Below the pieces are notes generated by a model. The model did no database searches. It had not been told where the DNA came from and saw nothing but the letters and a program-made list of their open reading frames with translations. DNA of 64,000 bases, taken from positions 9,254,826-9,318,825 of the forward strand of contig CM064569.1 in the NCBI GenBank assembly GCA_032716605.1. Direction: 5' to 3'. The DNA is from Paralithodes platypus (lineage: Eukaryota > Arthropoda > Malacostraca > Decapoda > Lithodidae). Of the stretch, positions 58,174 to 64,000 are shown one piece after another; within the stretch, counting starts at the first letter, position 1; each line of letters opens with the position of its first letter. A program made the translations under genes and the position numbers.

Positions 58174-59138
58174 ATGGCTGGTGTTGACGAGATTGCTACC
58201 TCCTCTCATATTCTCCAGCTTTGTCTTGCTTTGCAAGAAAGGCTGGATAATGTGGAGAGAGAGGTGCAGCCTCTCAAAGACGAGAATTTAGCCTTAAAGC
58301 TAACTTTGGCTGACAAGAAAAGTGAAGATAGTGCAACTGCTGTTAGGGATCGTGATGCTCCCTGGACAGTTATTCCAACAGGTGCAACAACCTGCACATT
58401 TCTACGGCAGCCAGTTGCCCTCAGCAACAAGTTCATCACCTTAGATGACGAATGTGATGGTGAGGCTGCGAGTGCTTCCTTCGGCGAGGAAACCAGGAGA
58501 AAGGTAAGTAAGTTGCCTCCAAACACAGGGAATTCTGTGACTGCTGCCCCCCCCCCCCCCCAGGAGTACCTTCAACTGCTGCCCCAGGAGTTCATGCCGC
58601 TGCCGCAGCTGCTAATAAGTCATCGACAAGGAGAGGCAAGTCCTTCTCAATTGTTGGGGACTCCATGGTCAGACACTTAGCTAGGTCCACCTGTACTGAT
58701 ATTAGGAAGCTTGTCTGTCTGCCTGGTGCCGGGGTTGGGAAGGTGTTAGAGGAAATTGATTACATCATGACAGATATTGGAGATAGCCCCATTATCTGTC
58801 TCAGTACAGGGAACAATGATGTTGGTAAAGGTAGGACGGAAGTACTGCTTCGGCAGTACAGGGAGGTGTTAGATAAAGTTAGGAGGAAGGGAGGCATACC
58901 TGTAGTACACAGTATCTTGCCACAGAGAGGGGTCAGCAAGGAATGGTCATCTAGGGCAATTGGTATCAATTGTCGGCTGGAAAAATACTGCAATGCAAAT
59001 GCAATACCATTCCTTGATAACTGGACCCGTTTCTATGGTAAAAATCAGTTGTACGCACAGGACGGGGTTCATCTTTCTTGGCTAGGGGTGGCAAATTTAG
59101 CTAGGTCAATAGATAGGATTGTCACGGGGTTTCGCTGA
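58174..59138 (+). pseudogene. CR1 ORF1 (coiled coil plus esterase), frameshifted
   Basis: The N-terminal part from ATG 58174 has the coiled coil (LQERLDNVEREVQPLKDEN). A C15 run (58547-58561) lies in the linker, and the frame shifts between it and the esterase half, so length change of this run is the likely cause. The shifted frame gives FSIVGDSMVRHLA, STGNNDVG and QDGVHLSWLG: the Ser, Asn, Asp and His of the SGNH blocks are all kept. It ends TGA at 59136-59138, 17 bp before ORF2. Confidence 0.8.
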
Positions 59139-59155
59139 AAATAAAGCCTGAGAAT

Positions 59156-62146
59156 ATGAGTAAGAATAATTGTCTAGATAGGGTAAATTGCCGTACTGGT
59201 ACATCAGATAGAAATAGAACATTTCAGTCACAGGATTTTAATTGTACTGCTAGTAGAAATATTGAAGGTGTAACAGAAGATGGGAGTTCAGTTAGAAATA
59301 AAGGTAAATCTGATACCAGTAAAATAAATTAATTGCGATTATATTATACAAACTGTAGGAGTTTATGTAACAAAATGGATGAACTTAGAGCACTTGTTAG
59401 CAACGAAAATATAGACATTATAGCACTGACTGAAACATGGATTAATACAGAATCAAGACATTTGTTAACAGAATTCCATATACCAGGATATAGTTTGTTT
59501 AAACGCGACCGAACAAGTAGGAGGGGCGGCGGAATAGCAGTGTTTGTCAGGAGTTCTTTAAAAAGCTGTATTAAATCAGGTATTAGACTAAATACTGATA
59601 ACGAAAGTGTTTGGGTAGAGGTTAGCGAAGGTAGTGAGACCATAATTATTGGAGTTATTTGTAGACCACCAAATATGAGTAGAAACGAAGGTACAGCTTT
59701 ACGGCAGGAAGTGAAAATAGCATCAAGGTTTAGCAATGTGTGTATTATGGGGGATTTTAATTTTCCGAATATTGATTGGCAGCATCAAATCGGCGACTCA
59801 GATTCAAAAGAGTTTATTGAGGCGGTACAGGATAGTTTGTTTTTTTCAATTCATAGACTCGCCTACTAGAGGTAATAATATCCTCGATTTAGTTGTCAGT
59901 AATAATGAACAAATGATAAATAATGTAGAGATAGGAGACCAACTAGGAAATAGTGATTTTTTTTTTTTTTTTTAACATACAATGGACAAGAAATGCTAAA
60001 GAGAATACGACACTTATCCCAGATTTCAGAAAAGCCAATTATGGTGGATTAAGAAGAGCCTTAAGAGTCGATCCTATGGTTAAACTATTAAATGGACCCA
60101 GGTGCGCTAATGAACATACTCTCTCTCAGATACCTGTCTTAACTCAGGATAATTTGACAGCTACATATAATCATTTTATTTCTTCACTCCACAATGCGCA
60201 AAAAAAATATATCCCCAAAAGAAAATTTAGATCAACACAGAACCAACCCAAATGGATGAATAATAGACTATTAGACCTTCTAGGAGAAAAGAGAGGAATA
60301 TATAGAAAAATTAAGTAAGGCGAAATTCACCAACTTGCTTACTATCAGAATCTATCAAGAGAGGTTAGAAAAGGTATAAGGACAGACAAAAGATATTATG
60401 AAATCAGGATAACCAATGACTCAAAAAATAACCCTAAGGCTTTTTACCAGCTATATAAATCTAAAGTTAGAGATAAAATAGGCCCCCTTAAAAATTCGAT
60501 AGGAGAAATGTGCAGTACATTAAATAGTCAGTGTCTATCCATTTTCACTACTTTAAATTTGGCACAGATTCCAGAAGTCCGTAAGGTATATAGCGATATA
60601 TTATAGAAAATAGGTTAAGTACAGTTTCTATCAGTAGAAATGACGTGCTTAAGGAAATTGACAGACTGAAACCTCAGAAATCGCCTGGTCCCGATGAGGT
60701 ATATGCTAGAGTATTAAAAGAATGCAGAGATGAGGTAAGTTACCCATTAACATTTTTTGTTTAACAATTCATTAGAAACAGGTATAGTTCCAGAAGCTTG
60801 GAAGCTTGCAAATGTAGTTCCGATTTTCAAAAAAGGTGATAAATCGATAGCATCCAATTACCGTCCCATTAGTCTCACTTCAATCATAGGAAAGCTACTA
60901 GAGTCAACTATTGCTAGGAAAATGAGAAACCACTTAGAAACATTTAACTTAATCAATTCTTCTCAGCATGGATTCACCCAGGGACGTTCATGCCTTACTA
61001 ATTTGCTTATTTTTTTCTCAGAGGTATATGAAGCAGTAGATAATGACAAGTCATATGATATTATATATTTAAATTTCAGTAAAGCTTTCGACAGAGTCCC
61101 TTATGAGAGATTGATGAGAAAGGTTGAGGCACATGGAATAGGTGGGGCGTTGTTAGGATGGATTAGGTCATGGCTACTTGGTAGGAAGCAGAGAGTCAGC
61201 ATAAATGGTACCAAGTCAGAATGGGGATCAGTCAAGAGTGGTGTCCCCAGGGATCTGTATTAGGTCCTCTGTTGTTTATTATATACATAAATGATCTTGA
61301 TTTATGTATAACTAGTAGGATAAGTAAATTTGCAGACGATACCAAAATAGGGAGAACAATTGATTCAGTTAGAGATATAGAGTGTCTGCAAAGGGATCTA
61401 GATAACTTACACGAATGGTCAGTAAAATGGCAGATGAAGTTTAACATTGACAAATGCAAGGTATTAAAGATAGGGAAGATGCATACACATTTTAAATATA
61501 AACTAGCTAATATAGAATTAGGAAACTCAGACTGTGAGAAAGATCTAGGTGTGTTTGTTAGCAATGATTTGAAGCCTAGACAACAATGTATAAGCGTTCG
61601 TAACAAGGCAAACAGGATTCTCGGGTTAATATCTAGGAGTGTGAGTAACAGAACTGATGATGTTATCTTAAAACTTTACTTGTCATTAGTGAGACCCCAT
61701 ATGGATTATGCTGTTCAATTTTGGTGGCCTTATTACAGAATGGACATAGATTCATTGGAGAGAGTACAACGTAGAATGACAAAAATTATCCATAATATTT
61801 GAAATCTTCCGTATGAAGAAAGGTTGAAGAAATTAGGCTTACATTCGTTAGAGATACGCAGAGTTAGAGGTGACATGATAGAGGTATTCAAGTGGGTTAG
61901 TGGAATTAATAAAGGAGACATGACAAATGTACTGAAGCTCAGTGATAGCGAAATAACTCGTACAAATGGTTTCAAATTAGATAAATTTCGTTTCAGAAAA
62001 GATATAGGCAAATATTGGTTTATTGGTTTGGTAACAGAATTGTAGATGGGTGGAATAGGCTACCAAGTGATATAGTGGGATCAAGATCGATAGGGAGCTT
62101 TAAGATAAAATTAGATAGACATATGGACGAGATTGGTTGGGTGTGA
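59156..62146 (+). pseudogene. CR1 ORF2 (APE plus RT), degenerate
   Basis: The start ATG (59156-59158, MSKNN) aligns with the GTG of the minus-strand copies. Lesions: TAA at 59330-59332 just before LRLYYTNCRS, an extra T near 59845, a T18 run near 59959-59976 replacing SDHKSIY codons, TAA near 60316, and deletions near 60500 and 60600. There is also a shift near 60760, one near 61250, and TGA near 61800 in HNIRN. APE blocks TETWINTES and MGDFNFPNIDW and RT blocks YLNFSKAFDRVP (Asp to Asn), [11 protein letters not shown] are visible. It reaches the conserved end (DEIGWV, stop 62144-62146). Confidence 0.8.
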
Positions 62147-62347
62147 GAGGGATCTACCAGGTTTGGGCCAATCGGCGCTCAGCAGACCCCCGTAATCTTG
62201 TGTTAATCTCTGACCGTTTTGGTGGGGTCAGTACTCAAGGTATTAGTGAGATTGGTCTATAATTGGGCGATGTAATTGGGGTTGGGTGTGACAGGGATCT
62301 ACCTTGTATGGGCCGATTGGCTTTTTGCAGACTCCCATTTTCTTATG

Positions 62348-62681
62348 TGTTTATAATATTTTCTCAAATAGGAAGGTAAGCCTAGTTGTAATATTTTGAA
62401 TTTGAGTCCCTCATGCCACACCTTATCAAATGCCTTAGACACGTCACGTAGAACTATTGAGCATTGGTCACGGCGACTCTTAGCATGGGCTAATATTTCA
62501 GAAGTAACCAAAAGTGCTGTGCCTGTGCCTCGGTGTTCCCGGAACCCATGCTGCGAGCTTGGTAGTAAATTGTTATGGTTGAGATGTGATTTTAGCCTTG
62601 AATTGATGATTTTTTTCTAATAATTTTCCGGGTACTTCTAGTAAGGTGATTGGTCTATAGTTTCTTGGGTTACATATGAAC
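62348..62681 (-). pseudogene. jockey-like LINE RT fragment, N-terminal part
   Basis: Minus strand reads NPRNYRPITLLEVPGKLLEK, then after a frameshift in a T-run (62612-62618) the template grip region and VTSEILAHAKSRRDQC, VLRDVSKAFDKVWHEGL and LGLPSYLRK. The order continues directly into DYLVDRTVS at 58077, so both pieces come from one element. Its upstream end is cut by the (TTA)n tail of the next LINE; more may lie beyond the window. Confidence 0.8.
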
Positions 62682-62712
<31 letters not shown>

Positions 62713-64000
62713 GAGATGCCGAAGTCTCCAACCAGGGTGCAGAAACACCATCAAGATCAATCCACACAAAACACCCGGAGGCACTGGAGAGAGACTATGG
62801 CAACTTAGGAAAAAATAAAAACATACACTGTATACTGTACTGTACATATACACATATTAAACACAGATAACATATTATGCAGTGGAGGATATCAAGCTTA
62901 AATATAATACAATAAAATAGAATAAAATAAGTTTAAAAATTAGAATTAATGCTGCAAAAAAGCATTAACTCTAGACTTAAAAATGGAGATATTAGCTGAA
63001 TTGACTAGCTCATTTGGCAACTTATTCCACAAGTCAACCATGGCCGGCACAAAACACCGTGAAAACTGTGTAGTAGAAAAATTAACACGGCTCATGGCAA
63101 GATCATTAAGATTGCTTGTGAATCTAGTTGCACGAGCCCGGACATAGGGCCCAGGCAGAACCCCATGTAAGGGATGCTGAGGGTTGTTAAAAACTTTAAA
63201 TAAAAGACTAAGGGCACCAACTTTACGTCGATGACACAGATCAAGAGACAAATTAGGTAGAATAAAACTGATGGAATTTAGCGACCTGTCAAGCAACTTG
63301 AGATGGCAGTCAGCTGCTGACAACCAGACAGGTGAGCAGTACTCGAAATGTGGCAAAATAAAAGCATAAAAAGACTTGATAACTGTGGCGTCACAAGCAA
63401 ATGTTTTATAAACCTTGCGAAGCAGACCAATTTTTTGGGAAATGGAAGAGGAGAAAGAATGAATATGCTTTTCAAAAGTAAGTTTGGGATCAAGAGTAAC
63501 TCCTAACAAACGCAGAGTATCCACATTCTCAATTTGCTCGCCAGAAACTTGTAGATAAGGATGGGGAGGATCCAAGGTACGAGATCTGCTGATGATAATG
63601 GAGTGTGTTTTACTAGCATTAAGTTTCATGCCCCAAAGTTCACACCATGATGTAATTTTGGCTAAATCCCTATTCAGAGCAGTAGCAATTACGTGTCGAT
63701 CTATTGGTGATGCAATTGACGCATATAAAGTTGTATCATCAGCATAGGAGATTAGTTTATTTTCAAGCTCGGAACACAGGTCAGCAGTAAAAATAATAAA
63801 AAGCAAAGGCCCAAGGACACTGCCTTGTGGAACACCAGAAACAACAGTAACAGAAGGGGAATGACACCCATCAATGACCACAGACTGAAATCTTTTCGTC
63901 AAAAAATCTTCAAAGATCCTTAAAAAATTGCCACCAATACCAACGAGCTGTAACTTAAACAGAAGTGCTTTATGGTTGACTAAATCAAAAGCAGAACTAA
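62682..64000 (-). mobile_element. LINE with (TAA)n-type tail, runs off window
   Basis: A TTA microsatellite (62682-62712) at the 3' end, a 3' UTR of about 230 bp (62713-62945), then RT continuing past the right edge. The microsatellite tail distinguishes it from both the CR1 octamer and the poly(A) LINE. Confidence 0.75.
62946..64000 (-). CDS. non-LTR reverse transcriptase, partial, uninterrupted
   Basis: Open across all 1055 bases to the window edge, so its start lies outside. Order: [55 protein letters not shown], the catalytic ISYADDTTLYAS, LNASKTHSIIISRSR, LGVTLDPKLTFEKHIHSF, FILPHFEYCSPVWLSA and a C-terminal domain ending VNAFLQH. All visible RT motifs are intact and there is no stop, unlike the other LINEs at this end, so this copy is probably the youngest here. 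Clade not assigned. Confidence 0.85.
   Translation of the reverse strand, partial: SSAFDLVNHKALLFKLQLVGIGGNFLRIFEDFLTKRFQSVVIDGCHSPSVTVVSGVPQGSVLGPLLFIIFTADLCSELENKLISYADDTTLYASIASPIDRHVIATALNRDLAKITSWCELWGMKLNASKTHSIIISRSRTLDPPHPYLQVSGEQIENVDTLRLLGVTLDPKLTFEKHIHSFSSSISQKIGLLRKVYKTFACDATVIKSFYAFILPHFEYCSPVWLSAADCHLKLLDRSLNSISFILPNLSLDLCHRRKVGALSLLFKVFNNPQHPLHGVLPGPYVRARATRFTSNLNDLAMSRVNFSTTQFSRCFVPAMVDLWNKLPNELVNSANISIFKSRVNAFLQH

Larger units (their letters stand above)
58078..62347 (+). mobile_element. full-length CR1 LINE on the plus strand, degenerate
   Basis: About 4.27 kb, nearly the same length as the 48930-53163 copy. The 5' UTR starts near 58078, ORF1 at 58174, ORF2 at 59156, and a 3' UTR of about 200 bp ends in a single TTCTTATG octamer (62340-62347). 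It lies in opposite orientation within a jockey-like LINE, whose RT halves flank it. Confidence 0.85.

Overview
This window is animal nuclear DNA, built almost entirely of mobile and repetitive DNA. It has spliced-gene signals, APE-type non-LTR retrotransposons, BEL/Pao and Ty3/gypsy LTR elements, a Penelope-like remnant, MITEs, many microsatellites and a 100-N assembly gap. The element mix and an arthropod-style UDP-glycosyltransferase exon suggest an arthropod, perhaps a decapod crustacean. That placement is inference. I see no bacterial or viral gene organisation and no complete host gene.

Layout. 1-3424: the 3' part of a scrambled Ty3/gypsy element ending in a long LTR (1639-3424). 3425-7870: AT-rich DNA with a Penelope-like fragment carrying a hammerhead-like motif, a 220-bp MITE, four copies of a dispersed repeat of about 270-300 bp, and tail-only CR1 fragments. 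7873-12028: one minus-strand CR1 LINE split by a second CR1 inserted inside it (9016-11167). 12335-19793: a minus-strand BEL/Pao element with both LTRs, a primer-binding site, an open gag frame and a broken pol; its 3' LTR is clipped by the gap. 21404-21586: an orphan first exon of a UDP-glycosyltransferase, the only credible host-gene piece, followed by a promoter-like CCAAT/TATA region (21798-22260).

23177-39115: the centrepiece. It is a 15.9-kb head-to-tail satellite of about 50.6 units of 315 bp. Each unit holds a 72-nt tRNA-like element on the minus strand with A-box and B-box Pol III promoter motifs. The consensus unit has no T4 terminator in the direction of transcription. Variants change from left to right along the array. 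The right end is joined directly to a CR1 copy that has lost its 3' half.

39116-64000: a LINE graveyard. It holds a CR1 copy cut by the satellite, a piggyBac-type MITE, a poly(A)-tailed jockey-like LINE (43366-46440), a 1.05-kb inverted-repeat element, and a nearly intact 4.2-kb CR1 (48930-53163) inserted into an older CR1. There is also a further 5'-truncated CR1, a full-length plus-strand CR1 (58078-62347) inserted into a jockey-like LINE, and a last LINE running off the window end. The CR1 copies share one plan: an ORF1 with a coiled coil plus SGNH-type esterase, an ORF2 with APE endonuclease plus reverse transcriptase, and a short 3' UTR ending in TTCTTATG octamers. They illustrate repeated LINE-into-LINE nesting.
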